From positions 58,688,250 to 58,752,249 of the forward strand of contig CM049318.1 of assembly GCA_026874595.1 (NCBI GenBank): a stretch of 64,000 bases of DNA, read 5' to 3'. Shown one piece after another: positions 18,855 through 31,684 of this stretch (the first letter of the stretch is position 1; the number at the start of each line of letters is the position of its first letter). The notes under the pieces are model-generated. The model was not told the DNA's origin and ran no database searches. It saw only the letters and a list, made by a program, of their open reading frames with translations. This DNA is from Sipunculus nudus. Taxonomy: Eukaryota > Annelida > Sipuncula > Golfingiida > Sipunculidae. The translations under genes were made by a program, and so were the position numbers.

Positions 18855-19700
18855 TAGCTCAGCTGACTTTCAGTCATGCTGGGCTATAGCGATGGGTCTT
18901 TGTCCGTCGTCCTTCCGCCTGTCCATCCAGCCGTCCGGCTGTTAGCAGGGCACAAATCGTAACCGTAGGGGCTACGGCCATGAACCCTATGCAGTCTTAG
19001 AGGTTCTAAAAAGATCTCCTTGCAAACCTGAAATTAGGTCACTGCTACCTATATTCTTGAAGTTATGGGGTGTGTTTGCACCCCCCAGAAATAATTCTTT
19101 TAGCCAAAATTTTCATCCCAAACCTTCCATCTTTCACATACAGCTCACCTACCAACAGGGGAAGAACCATAATTATTTTGAGGTCACAAGGTCAAAGGTC
19201 AAGGTCACAGAACCAACTTATTTGAAAAGCCTGTGGATGCATTTTAAGCCAAACCTTTCATCCCAATTCTTTGATCTTTCACATATAGCTCACCTACTAA
19301 GTGGGAGAAGAATACTATAGATGTTGAGGTCACAAGGTCATAGGTCAAGGTCACAGGATCCACTTCTTTGAAAAGGTTGTGGACACATTTCAAGCTAGAC
19401 CTTTCATTCCAAACCTTTCAGCACTGATATCGCTTCTCTGCCAACAGGGGAAAAGACCTGTTGATTTTGAGGTCAAAGGTCAAGTTCACAGCACCCTCTT
19501 CTTGCGTGGAGTCATTTTCAGGCAAACTTTTCAATCTATACTTTCTATCTGTCATATATGGCTTACCTACCAATAGGGGAAGAAGCCTATTGATGTTGAG
19601 TTCAAAAGGTCAAAGGTCAAGGTCACAATATTGTTCTAAATGCTTGTGAACATATTTCAAGTGAAACTGTTCAACCTAAACCTTCAGTCTTTCACATATG
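18855..19700 (+). repeat. hairpin-headed tandem array with AGGTCA quadruplets
   Basis: It opens with TAGCTCAGCTGACT-TTC-AGTCATGCTGGGCTA, a self-complementary head, then 'tttgtccgtcgtccttccgcc', then about four ~140-bp units (starting near 19095, 19245, 19385, 19530). The best units carry four AGGTCA half-sites in 27 bp: 19181-19207 and 19327-19353, spaced 2, 1 and 0 nt. Others are at 19470-19488 and 19609-19635. A matching 3' palindrome (GACCCATGGGTC) occurs near 21508-21520, so the element may extend to about 21530 with insertions. Confidence 0.75.
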
Positions 19701-20746
19701 CCACATCTATGCATCACTGAATGTGATTCAAACTTCATATTTATGGGTCTTTTTGCATGAAGAAAAAACTAATTGATTTTGAGGTCAGCTGGTCAGGAGG
19801 TTAAAGGTTGCAGGTCTAAGTTATTCACTCATTGGTTGCCAAGTAATTACACCCGGCCAGATGTAATTGGTTAGTAGTTACCCATCATTTAGAAAGAATC
19901 CACTTGATATGTGGGCAAAAGGCCAAGGTCATAGGTCAGGTTTTGTAGACCATCTCTATTTTTCTTGTATATATAAGCTTGCACTCCAGATGGTACATCT
20001 CACTGTGTGGCTGTAATTGTGAGTGACACTGGTGACATATGACTCCCTTTTGTATCAGGCTATTATGTGATAAGGCTGAGTGATAAGTACCTCGTTACTG
20101 CATAACAAAACACTGTTGTTGGAATACTTTAGCCAGGAATTAACACTATGAGAGTATAGTATTAAGGTTTAGCTACTGATTTATAAGATGATGGGTACAT
20201 TTTGCAGTTTATTTTATGGAATCATAGCAATAAACTTTGTTTCCTAGATATATGAATATTTTTATATAAATCACCACATATAAAAGCAAGTGTTTGTTCT
20301 CATAATATGTGGATAGTGTACTTGATTCAGGATGACTCTTAGCCATGCTTTCTGCTTTTCTATTCTTTCAGGTTTTGCAGTTTACCAACCCTGCTGACCC
20401 CATTGAAAAGCAGAGTGATAATAAAAAATGTTGGACCTACACTTTTACATTTGCATATCTATAAATCTGATGAGCGCCTGAACATGCCTTTTGAATTGTT
20501 TTGGACATTCATTACTGTAACATCATTTGGAGAATTTGCCCCAAGTTTGGTCTCTTGTTGGAGGATGTGTGATATCAAATGTCAGACTTGTCAGAAATCC
20601 ATTATGTCTGTCAGTTAGCCACCTTAGAAATCCTTTTTTCAGTGCAGTTTCAGTAATTTACCTTCAATTTTTGGTCCGATTTAGAGAATGGTTGTTGTCT
20701 GATTTCAGACCTGTCAGAAGTCCAAAATGGCCACCAGGCAACCATC
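19701..20746. repeat. diverged tandem-like repeat sequence, no gene
   Basis: Continuation of the preceding repeat region with further loose repeats (for example 'gtcagacttgtcagaaatcc' and 'tttcagacctgtcagaagtcc', about 130 nt apart). An acceptor-like tract ending at about 20371 is followed by a short open stretch, but no donor or homology is visible. Confidence 0.35.
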
Positions 20747-20751
20747 TTTAA

Positions 20752-21017
20752 CCCTTTACTGTTTACAAGCCACTAAAGAGCACTCAAAATGGGCAACTAG
20801 AATGCCATGATATGTATAGATTCTTTAAGGACAAAAATATTGAATATTATTTCTAAGTTTCAACGATTTTCAATAATTTGCAGCAAACTCTCTTAGTGGG
20901 AACTGTTGAAAATTTGATAAAGATACAAAAAAAGCTTGAAAAGATATGGCTGTTACTGTGAATATAAATAGTGTCAGAATTTGTCGGAAATCAGAAATAA
21001 ATGTAAACAGTAAAGGG
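20752..21017. mobile_element. piggyBac-like MITE (266 bp, TTAA target sites)
   Basis: TTAA (20748-20751) and TTAA (21018-21021) flank termini CCCTTTACTGTTTAC and GTAAACAGTAAAGGG, which are perfectly inverted. Including flanks the 20-bp arms (20747-20766, 21003-21022) are exact inverses. TTAA duplication plus CCCTT termini is the signature of piggyBac. There is no transposase frame, so it is non-autonomous. Confidence 0.85.
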
Positions 21018-21021
21018 TTAA

Positions 21022-21945
21022 ATTCCTTTTGATCATATTATCTCAAGAACTGTCAAAGTGAAGGCAGTCGGACGTATATTAATGTAATCTTGCAAAGGGT
21101 TGGGTCAAATATTTCTTAATAAATATTATCATCATATATGAAAGTGCAGTACAGTTGGCTTGTATTAAATAAAAATTCATACAGAAGCACCTGTTTCTCA
21201 ATAATTCTTGCATGGATTTCCTTGATTTTTTTGCTATATATTTTGATCTTATATTTGCCCTTTGTGATGTTCCTTTTTGAGACTGACAGGTATCAAGTAA
21301 GCTATGGGAATAGTTCTGAATACCTTAACAATCATACATTTTCCTCAGACCATCAATTCACTGTGTTTTAACCAGACATAGGTGATATATATTTCTGTTG
21401 TCATAGAAAATTTCAACAAATTGGCAAATTGGTTCTTCAAAATTTTACTGGAAGTTGTGAATCTCAGCCCATGATGTCACAGGTCATGCTTGGCAGCTGA
21501 GCATCATGACCCATGGGTCACTTGTTAATCTGTACCATGATATATATATATATATTTATATATATGTATATACAGACATAGATATGCACTCTGGCAAATC
21601 TTGCATTTTGACTTTGTTGTGCACCCCACAACGGGGCATATTTTATGGCCCATGACATCTACTTGTGTTCAAGAGCCTATAATCTGGCAACATGTCAGTT
21701 GATTTTCTTGCCTACAGCACCAGCGTTACCTAGGGTTTTCTGATGTTTCTGAATAGATTAGAGGTCCCATCAAAACCATGAGCACAAACAACAACTGGCG
21801 AGTCTGTTTCTTCTTCTTTGGTACAACATACTGTGTGTATATTTAATACATGTAACTATCAACACATTTATAGCTGATGATTTACCTGTATTAAAATATT
21901 GACTTTTTTATGGTATTATAATCCATAATAATGGTATACAAACTG
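21022..21945. other. repeat-derived/intergenic, no gene
   Basis: Contains the 3' palindrome GACCCATGGGTC followed by ACTTGTTAA near 21508-21527, a TA microsatellite at 21539-21566, and otherwise unremarkable AT-rich sequence. The 77-codon frame at 21138-21371 has no recognisable domain. Confidence 0.4.
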
Positions 21946-21949
21946 CCTG

Positions 21950-22180
21950 TCCATCCATCACCTTTAAATATCACCATAATAACTTAAGGTGATTTGAGTG
22001 ATTTTTGTGAAACTCACTCTATAACTATTAACCAATAAATAATATCTCGAGTACCATTCTCAACAAAATCCATACATATTTTGTGAGGTCACAGGTCACT
22101 GTGTAGCAGTGTTGCATCAATAGCTTGCCCAAAACATATTGGAATAATACATCCTCTCGATTAAATTGTTAACAATACTT
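21950..22180 (+). repeat. single unit of the DR1-bearing tandem family also at 32040-32400
   Basis: Shares 'caaaatccatacatattttgtgaggtcacaggtcac' type content with 32120-32160 and 32270-32310. It contains AGGTCA-C-AGGTCA at 22086-22098, a perfect one-base-spaced direct repeat. Confidence 0.55.
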
Positions 22181-22231
22181 GAAACTTAACCTATGAATCA
22201 ATTAGTTACAAAAATTGATTTTTTTTTATGT

Positions 22232-22362
22232 GCATCAGTGATGTAGTCGAGTCCACATTATCCGAGTCCAAATACAAGTCCTAGTCCTTGAGGTTCGAGT
22301 CCAAGTCCACCTTCATCAAGTCTGAGTCATTTGGAACTCAAGTCCTAGTCCAAGTCTGATAC
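22232..22362. repeat. GAGTCC/AAGTCC short repeat tract
   Basis: A tract of about 130 bp built from degenerate repeats of 'gagtccaagtcc' (for example 'ccgagtccaaatacaagtcctagtcc'). Confidence 0.6.
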
Positions 22363-22505
22363 AAATTTAAAAAGGATATTTAAGATAATCATGCAAATGT
22401 TATGTAAGTTTACAAGAGTCCTGTAAGTATGTTAAGCCCCTGCATGGATATTGATCATGGAGTGATTCCTCAGTTTCTGCAGACTAGTGGTGCCACCTGT
22501 ATTTT

Positions 22506-23900
22506 TAGCTCAGCTGACTATAAGTCATCTGAGCTATAGTCGTGGTCCATTGTCCGTCGTCCGTCCGTCCGTCCGTCCGTCCGTAGATGTGGCACGTTTT
22601 GAAACCGTAAGACCTAGGAATCCAAAATTCAGCATAATGTTAGATGTCCCCAAGATCTCCTACCAAGCCGAAAACTGGGTCTTTGCGACTTCCTTCCTTT
22701 GAGAAATTAAGGAAAAACCTCAATTTTTTATTAAAAACCTATTTTCACACTTTAGGACTGCCTAATATCAAAACCACTCATCTGTTTTTCCTCATATTTC
22801 CTATAAATAATCCTCTATATAATTCCTATGTACATGCCAGAAATTAGGACTGTATTATTTAATTTAAAAAAGTTATGGGCCCAAACATAATGCATTTTGT
22901 AAATAATCAGGAAAGAAATTTTATCACTTAACACAAAACTTGTTAAAGCTAAGCACTTTTTTTCCAGTAATATTACTTTTATTAATCAAAATTAAATTGT
23001 ATACCCAAAATTAGATCAAAATCTTTTAAATTTTTAAAAATATTAGCAAAAATAAAAAATTGGTACCTTAAATTTTGCCCAACTTTGACCATGGCATGTT
23101 TTTTTGCTGTAACTGCTGTGGATTTAATTTTCACAGCATGTTTTTGTTAGCATTTCAACTGTTAACACAAAAAATTTGAAACCAGTTGATCCAAAACTCT
23201 AGATTTTATTCAAGTTTTCAAGCACCATGTCACATATTGCTAGTGTTATGCAGTTTGCTAGAGCTCAGCTCCCGAGCTTCAGCTCTAAGTTCCTTAAATT
23301 TGGCATACAGTTAGATTTCTCCAAAATCCCCTACCATGCCAAGAATTTGGTCACTAGGACTTAATTCCTTCGAGATATCAATAAAAAACTTCATTTTTCC
23401 ATTAAAAACCCAATGTTACACTTTAAGACTGCCTAATATCAAAACCACTGATCTGACTTTGATCATATATAATATACATATTTATCTATACATTCACTAT
23501 GCACATGCCAGAAATGATGTCAGTATTGTGTATTTTTTTTAAGTTATGGGCCCAAACATAATGCACTTTGTAAAAAATCAAGAAATATATTTACTCCCTT
23601 AACAGGGGCATTGCTGAAGCTAGAGATCTTTTTTGTCAGGGATGTAACATTATTTAATCAAGATTCAATTGAATACCCAAAATTAGTTCTGAATTTTTCA
23701 AATTTTATAAGTTATTAGTATAAATATAAAATAAGTACCTTTAATTTTGCCCAACTGTGACCATGGCACGTTTGTTTCCCGTGAGCACTGTTGATATAAT
23801 TTTCATATCATGCACACATAAGGATTTCAGCTTTTTAGTTTAGAAAGCTGAAAGAAATTTGCCAAATATTGTAGCTTTTATTAATGTTTTTTATGAGACC
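22506..23900 (+). repeat. dispersed repeat family B, two tandem units with hairpin head
   Basis: The head TAGCTCAGCTGACT-ATA-AGTCATCTGAGCTA (22506-22536) is a 14-bp stem with one mismatch and a 3-nt loop. It is followed by (TCCG)n at 22555-22583. Two ~650-bp diverged units follow (about 22590-23230 and 23285-23900), each with 'taagactgcctaatatcaaaaccactgatctg'-like and 'aattttgcccaactttgaccatgg'-like blocks. The same family lies at 42530-43360 and 3055-3470. Confidence 0.7.
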
Positions 23901-25139
23901 CTGGCAGACTTTGGCTCTCTCCAGCCCCTCTTGAGTCACCTGTATGTTGACCTTGTTGACCTTTCATCAAATTATGCACGCTTGAGGGGAGAATCCGGGC
24001 AGCTTATGGCCAGCCACAGTTGATCCAGGTGTTCAACCCAACTCATCTAGTAGTTTTAACCAACAACATAACAATAAACAATAAATTAATAAATTTTTAT
24101 TGGTTTTTAATAACAAATTAAAGAAAAATAGAAAAGGAATTTGTTAGTTTATAATAACAGGAAATTAACTTGCAGTTACTGATGATATAAGAATCTTGTA
24201 TCGATGGGTAGAATGTCACATATTCCAAATAACACCATGCAGTCACCTATGGCATTTTTCAGTTCATTTTTAATGATAAAGAAGTAAATCATATTATTCA
24301 TTACTAATCATTAAGGATTATATGAAGGAAATTAATGATAGACAAAGATGCAGTTGATAATATTAATCTAGATTCCTACTGTGTCTAGTGTGTACATTGA
24401 TGTGAAATTAGTCCAAAATGAATTTTTTACAGTTATTTTTTAATATAAATAAAAGCAATAAAACCAAGTACTTATGATCATTATTTAAATGTGTGAATTT
24501 TGTATATTCTGGATTCTCAACATCATTGTTTGGTGAAAACTGAATAAATACCAGACATGGTGCGAATACTTTGTAATTGTATTTAAATACGAATATGATT
24601 ATGTACTCCATTATAAAATTTCTTGCATAAAGAATGGGAATTCAGGTAAAAATGAAAGTATATGAATACTCGTGCAAATACTTTCCAAATGTATTCATGA
24701 ATGCATTCATGAATATATTCTTCAATATTATTTTAATAATCATATCAGTTATATTTCATTTTAAAAAATCATATGATTCTCTTATTATTTTTAATAAAAA
24801 TTATATTTGGGACAATATTTGTAATTTTTTTAATAAATAGTTCAACTCTTATATTATATGTTCTGCTTATAAGTTATATGGCCAAGTCAAAATCTGTGTG
24901 ACAGTAGCACTCCATTTGTTAATAAAATAAATGAAATCAATCCTCTTCCCTGTCTCCAAAGGTACTATCAAAATCATACATAAGCTAAACAACAACAACT
25001 CATAATACAGCTTATATTTATTACCACACAAAACCAGCATGTGCCTCATTTCTAAATAATATTTTTTTATCATATATAACAGCTGAGCGTCGTGACCCAT
25101 AGGTCCCTTGTTTCTATTTTTTTACGATTTTTTTCTCTA
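23901..25139. other. AT-rich non-coding stretch
   Basis: No gene or RNA is recognised. An element-end-like 'gctgagcgtcgtgacccataggtcccttgttt' block (similar to those near 21500, 26550 and 40460) is at about 25082-25113. Confidence 0.4.
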
Positions 25140-26575
25140 TTTTTGGGACCTTAAAAGATGCAGTCATCTTTTAACAGGGCACAAATTGTAATGACTGGAC
25201 CTAGAATCTTCTTTCTTGACATGCGGGGAGGCCCATAAAAAGACTCCTTGGAAACCTGGAATTAGGTCTCTGTTACCCATATCCTTCGAGCTATTGGGCT
25301 CTGAAGTACCCCCCAGAATAATGGAAAATGTTATACAAAAACTCAAGTATGTTAACAACTAATGCATTGATCACCATGATTCTTTGAATGGATATTATTC
25401 ATGGAGTGTTTCATCAGTTTCTGCAGACAAGTGGCGCCACCTGATTTTTTTTTTTATTTTTTACAATTTTTTTCTCTATTTTTGAGATCTTAAAAGATGC
25501 AGTCATTTGTTAACATGGCATAAATTGTAAAGACTGGACCTAGAATCTTCTATCTTCACATGCAGGGAGGCTTATGAAAAGTGTCCTTGGAAACCTGGAA
25601 TTAGGTCTCTGTATCCCATATTCTTCGAGCTATGGGGCTCTGATGTACCCCCAAGAATAATGGAAAATTTAATACAAAAACTCAAGTATCTCAACACTAA
25701 AGCATTGAAGCTTTAAAGAACAGGGCACAAAAAGTAATGACTGGACCTAGAATCTTCTTACTAGACATCCAGGGAGGTCCATGAAAATTCTTCTTGGAAA
25801 CCTGAAATTAGGTCTCTGTTGCATATATTTTCAAAGCAATGGGGCCTCTAAGTACCCCCCAGAATATTGAAAATTTGATACTAAAGCAGGGCACAAATCA
25901 TAACCATTTGACCTAGAATCTTTTATTTTGACAACCAGGGAGGTCCATGAAAAGTCTTCTTAGAAACCTGAAATTAGGTCTCTATTACCCATATTCTCCA
26001 AGCTATGGAGCTTATAAACACCCCTCAGAATAATAGAAAATTTGATACTAAAGCAGGGCATAAATCATAACCATTGGACCTAGAATCTTTTATTTTGACA
26101 ACCAGCAAGGTCCATGAAAAGTCTTCTTAGAAACATGAAATTAGGTCTCTCTAACCCATATTCTCCAAGCTATGGGGCTTATAAACACGTACCACTCAGA
26201 ATAATTAAAAATGTGATACCAAAGCAGGGCACAGATCATAACCATTTGACCTAGAATCTCCATACTTGACATCCTGAGACTTCCTCAAAGTTCTCAGAAA
26301 CCTGATTTGAGGTCACTGTGACCTATATTTTCTGAGTTACAGGCCATTTTTGAGCACTCCTGAAATGATGCAAAATACACTCAAATTGCCAGATTCCTCA
26401 GAAACAGTTGGATTGATTGCATGTCTTCAAATTTGATGTGCTTATAGGTCTTGATGAACTTCAGCTTATATGCATGAACTATGATGCCACCTACATTATC
26501 TTAATTTGTTTGCTGTGCAAGGACATATTGTCAACATGCCAGTTGGCTGAGTGTCATGACCCATGGGTCACTTGT
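25140..26575 (+). repeat. tandem array of ~167-bp units ending in a palindrome
   Basis: Six diverged units begin with 'cagggcacaaa' at about 25175, 25514, 25721, 25887, 26054 and 26225. Each contains 'ggacctagaatctt' and 'gaaacctgaaattaggtctct'. Units 3-6 are spaced 166-171 bp. A junction-like block with GTGGCGCCAC lies at 25433-25442. The array ends with GACCCATGGGTC plus ACTTGTT (26557-26575). Confidence 0.75.
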
Positions 26576-29500
26576 TTTAAAGGAAGTCTGAAATTAACTA
26601 CTGAAGTAATAATTGAATTGAGAGTTGAATCGAAGTTCAAGAATCAATTATCAAATTGTTTCCAAGTCCTCTCACAATTTTCAAAACTAATGACAAGCTA
26701 GGAATTCCCCATAAAAGTTTGGGGAACAATTGATTCTATCAATTTATTAAACATTGTCATTTTGAATATACTTATACCCATGTAATTGGTATATAATTAT
26801 GATAAGTTCTTAACAGAATTTCATGCAGCTCATTGAAATAAATGTTATTTGGTGAAAATAAATGTTTTTCTGAATACAGAAAACCCTATTGATGCAATAT
26901 TCTCTTTGGCACATAATCCTTAAGGGGACGTTTGAGTACATAATGGGTCTACAGAAACACATATCATGATATGACAGTTAATTGTTCAGTTATCAGACAT
27001 AAGAGTTACTATGGATATAATGGTAACCATAGCAACCCAACCCTCAGCTCAGCAGCCCATGTCAGGAACACTTCATTACTGGGACTGGCTGTATTTCAGC
27101 TGTATTTGCTTGTCATCATATCAGTGAACAACTCTCTTACTAATGTCTAGTGTTACATACTCTCAAGATGTTTTTTACTGTCAGTGCTCAAGTACCATGT
27201 GTTACTGTGCCAGTGCATTTCCTCATGTCATATATAATTAATTGATCTGACTATGAACTCTGTGTGACCTTTATCGCATATCCATTCAGTGAATAATAAT
27301 GAGCAAAGCAGTTGTAAGCAACCAATCAAGTTACTGTAGGCAATGTAAACAGTCAATCAGTTTACAAGCACTAAATTTGCATAATTTGGGCTACACTCCC
27401 AAACAGAACATGTGTAGTCTGAACTAGTACCCCTGTTTTATGCTTTTCTGGGATATATTTTATACAAAGGAGATTGTATAAAAAGTTCCAGGCCAAAGGC
27501 TGCATGAACTATCCCACTGATTGCAAAGTGAATAATAATGTCTTACCTTGCATTGAATTCAAATGAGAAAATTAATCCAAAACATGGCAGACACTTCACA
27601 ATGATTGTCATACAATCATCACTGCAGAACAGAGATACTAGTATAGCAATCCCAGCTGATGACATCACTCAGTGTGACATAATTCGCTACAGACCTTTGT
27701 GACATCACTATTGTCTTAAAAACAGCTCTAACAACCATAGACATGAAAGTCTTCTTTTCTGTAAAGGAGCATTTTGGGGGCTCATCAGCATAATTTGGTC
27801 AAAAGGAATGAGCTTAAGAGCTGTGGTGGTCAGGTCAATTGTCAGGAATCACAAATAAATTAATTAGATTATTTTTTTAATGTTGTTCGCCATCTTGATT
27901 TGTTAGTTAGTTCTTAAGTTTTCCTTGTCACCACTAATTGTGCCCAGTACCAGTTTATTGCTATTGTTTTCAGGTATCATTGCCTCTGCCAGGAGGTTAT
28001 GCATCCATCCCTGTTCATGTATGTGTGTTTGTGTGTTTCCCACAAATAGGGACCCTCCACATGGCAGAGGCTTGCATTCCTTAGAATGCAGATTTCTAGC
28101 CTTTATTCAATAGATGTCCAGTATCTGAATGGGCACATTTAACCACCCAGCCATCCTGGTACGTTTCTAACAGGCTTTGTTGACACATCATCCCCAAGAA
28201 ACACTCCACGGCTGGTCATTACCAGGCAGGGGTTGAAGTAGCTAGAGGAACTACAACAAGATCCCAAGCCTGCCAATGTCAGACCAGTGATGATAGTCCA
28301 CTAAAGGACCACACTTTCTTATAATAACTGTGAAGGACATGGAATTCATAAGCGACCCCCAGATGTCTTGGTCAGCTGATGAGGTCTTCTGGTCAGCAGG
28401 TCACGTCAGTGGTTTTAATACATCGTATAATTATAAGACCGGTCGTATTACGGTATAGGCAGTGTCTGTCCGACTGTTAACCTTTAGTGTTGCCATGGTT
28501 ACCTACATGGGACATTGATTTTCATGATTCTCATTATAATTATAAATAATTATAGTTTAGCCTGAGTTAGATTTTTGACAAGGTTCACACATATTGAATG
28601 AGGTCACTAGGCTTCTTAGTGGTGTAACTGGGAGACCCTCGAATAACTACTGCTAATAATGTAGGGCTTGCTATTGGCCAGCCTGTACATGCAGGTAATA
28701 TAAGAATTCCAGTACACTTAGGGAGATACACAATATATAATGAAGGTACAATTACTTTTTCTTTGTGTGTCATTTTCTTAATAAAACCTCTGTGGTTAGT
28801 TTTTTGTAAACAAATGAAAAGACCAGTTATATAAATACATGTATATGTAAATACACATTGAAACCCTTGGCATAAGATACGTACTGTTTAGGCTAAAATC
28901 GTCTCCTTTTTTCCCTATATACTGAACACTTACCAGTATTAAAATCTGGATCTTGTTTTATTGTTCTTATATGTCATGTATAATTACAGAGTTCTCTTTT
29001 TTTTCTGGTAATGTGAATCCCCTAAATCACATTCCCCTGTGTAAACTAATATGTGATTTGTCCAAGACTTTGACCACTAGTTTCACCTGTTGTCAGGCAT
29101 GTATGCTGCATAAAAACATAAAGAAATATAAAGTAGCTTAAGCTTTCGAAGATAATATTGTAGCTTAAGGCTGTATCTATATTTGTCAGAAGTCATTGTG
29201 TATCATTCTCTGATAAATAGTTCAGCATTTTACTGAAAGTTGCATAATACTATGTACTATAATACTTTTTTCATACTTTTTCAAGGGTCAGCACTTTTTT
29301 TATCCTTTTCCTCACTATAATCATCATCTTCAGGTGGTGATAACTAGGCTGTTTACCTGAACCAATAGAATGCAGTAGACATGCTCTGTCAGTATTTTAT
29401 AATAATGGCATTTTATTAACGATGACTTTCTTGAGATCTGGCCCATATTTTACAAATTCACGGGATATATGGAATACTGTAAATATATATAATTTCATTC

Positions 29501-30182
29501 CTGAAGCTTGTTTAGATATATTGTATGTTGTTAAATTGTACAAAAATTGAGCTGGTTGGCATTGATTTTTTTCCTTTTTCATACTTTTTTTCCAGACATT
29601 TTAAAACTTTTTTTTTTTGTAAGATTTTATTCTTTTTTTCATAAAATCCACAGTTGCAGCTTTGTTAGACATTTGTACAGTTCTAGCCTTTCTTAAAATA
29701 CCTGTACCCGAGTGTTAATTTACCTGAGATGGTGATTTATTATTTATTATCAAAAGTCGGTGACGGGAGCTCCGTTGTTGGCAGACGCAACCACTGTAGA
29801 TGTAAGCAGGTAACAGAGACCCTCTTACCTATGTGATTATGCCTTTAGTAATTAGCCAAGGTGATGATATAATCAATATTACAATTAGATGTCCTTTTCT
29901 GGTTTCTGTGAGGTACGCACTTCAGGGGAGAGCTGACGATAAACTTTCCCGGGCATACGTCACACACAAGACTAATGATGCCTATTAGTGCCGGTGTGAT
30001 TTATAAATATTACAACCTGTCAGTCATTTCAGGTAAACTGATGTGATTAGCAGTGTCTGTGACAGGAATCTGTACTATAAAAACCAAAATAAAATCTTCC
30101 TGAAGCTACGACAAAAATTGTTATTCTTCTACTCACTCTGGGAACAAAATATATGGTGCAAGCAGGCAAAGTTCTTTTCAAT
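26576..30182. other. 3.6 kb without recognised gene
   Basis: Both strands lack long open frames and I recognise no RNA gene. It may be intron of the gene whose terminal exon is at 30839. A few blocks (for example 'ctgttaacctttagtgttgcca' at 28474) recur at 32013 and mark a dispersed repeat. Confidence 0.35.
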
Positions 30183-30540
30183 TTGAGCTCAGCTGATTGT
30201 AAGTCAATTGAGGTATTGGAATGGCGCTTTGTCCGTCATCCGTCTGGTTGTTCGTTTGCAGGGCACAAATCGTAACTGCTGGACCTTGAAACTTCTAAGT
30301 GAATATCCAGGGAGGTCAATAAAAAATCTCCTTGGAAACCTGAAATTAGGTCACCGCGACCTATATCCCCCGAGGCTGAGCTATGGGGCTTGAAAGTACC
30401 CCCAGAAAAAAATAAAAAATGACACAGTTCCTCCAAATATCTTGATAATTAATACATAGATTGACTTGAAACCTGCCTTGAATATTGACTATGACTAGTT
30501 TTGTCAGTTTCTGAAAAATGGTGGCAGCACCTGTATTTTT
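30183..30540 (+). repeat. short hairpin-headed repeat, one core unit
   Basis: Begins 'gagctcagctgattgtaagtcaattgagg', then 'ctttgtccgtcatccgtctgg', one 'cagggcacaaatcgtaactgctggacc' core unit as in the 25.1-26.5 kb array, and a 'gtttctgaaaaatggtggcagcacctg' end. Confidence 0.65.
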
Positions 30541-30838
30541 TTTTTGTTATTTTATCGAATAGATAGTAGATCTCCAATATGGCAAATTTTCACAAGCTGA
30601 AATTTTGGCACAGTTTTATTCCTGGGTCACAGTTTTGGGCCTCATATTTCATTTTGACGTGGACCTTATTCCCGAAATCGCACACTCCCTAACCAATCCC
30701 TCATTATTGTTCAGTTGCAGGCCAAGGACAGGAGACATCTAGTGATTGTATGGCGATTGCATGCATCTAGTTCCTATCTTGCTTTTGCTCTAAACAGTTT
30801 CAGGTTCTTTACTCATGTTTTATTTTACTTTATTTCAG

Positions 30839-30882
30839 ATGACGACCTGTGCCTGAGTGAGTCAAGTAGTGATAGTGACTGA
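30839..30882 (+). CDS. possible terminal exon of an ELL-associated factor (EAF)-like gene
   Basis: A strong acceptor (pyrimidine-rich tract ending TTTATTTCAG at 30838) precedes an exon. After two bases that complete a split codon it reads DDLCLSESSSDSD and a stop at 30880-30882. From general knowledge of the family, EAF1/EAF2 end in an acidic serine-rich tail of the form NDLQLSESxSDSD, and the split codon xAT could supply the N or D. EAF proteins bind ELL and stimulate transcription elongation in the nucleus. No upstream EAF exon was recognised here, so the rest would lie in distant or unseen exons. The match is only about 14 residues and could be chance. Confidence 0.4.
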
Positions 30883-31684
30883 AGAAGGGATATAACCAGC
30901 AATGTTTTTGACTCTGAAAGGGTTTCTGCTGCTCTCTCAAGGATAGAAAACTTCCACGATTACATGCTGTCACCATAGAAACGTTACCGTGGCAGCCTGG
31001 ACAGGAGTCGCATTTACACTAGAAATTTTAATTCTGGTTAAAATTCTCGGGATAAAAACATGCCTGCATTTGCACTTCTCTGGAGAACACATGCATTTGT
31101 TCATTGACAAGTGCTGTAATTTGTCTAGCTTTAAATTTATTAAGCTAGCATGGCATATATGCGTATGTTATACGTATGCATATGAGGAATGAGTATATAT
31201 ACGTATGGAGGTATGATAAAGCAATGTAAGAGAGGAGCAGTCATTTGTCAGATCTACAGGAATACCCTATCTATCACTGACGTCAAGTGTCAAATTTCCC
31301 AGTCGGTTACCATGCTTGTGTGTTTTCAGTCCCTACAAGAAGCGTTCGTGTATAGGCATACGTAATGCATATGCAAATATGGAATATAAAAAAAATACAT
31401 GTGTTCTATTCCAAGCTTCATACGCATAAGGAACACAACTGCATTCGCATGTATGGAATGCGACCTTTATGGTGTTATACCCCTATTCCGTCTTAGTCAC
31501 AACAGGATGTGTTTAATTCTGTGATACTGCAATATGTGAATCACAAAAAAAAATTAGTTGCCAGCAGAAGAATTCAAAATTTTACCAGTCCACACAATCC
31601 ATGGAACTATGCAGGTTGCTAGGAAATACAAAAATTTGCATCAGTCCACACTTTAAAATTGTTTTAATATTTTACATCATAAAG
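30883..31684 (+). other. possible 3' UTR and a TACGTATGCATATG-rich repeat
   Basis: After the stop the sequence is non-coding. From 31140 to 31450 it is dominated by interleaved ATACGTATGC/GCATACGTA motifs. The block with TGACGTCA at 31278-31285 resembles 53448-53530, indicating a shared repeat. Confidence 0.35.

Noticed and set aside
20340-20460. Acceptor-like tract followed by VLQFTNPADPIEKQ as an exon
   Set aside because: No donor, no recognisable family, and it lies within repeat-derived sequence.
25140-26575. Regularly spaced repeats as a possible CRISPR array
   Set aside because: Units are ~167 bp, diverged and directly abutting, with no repeat-spacer structure, in a eukaryotic setting.
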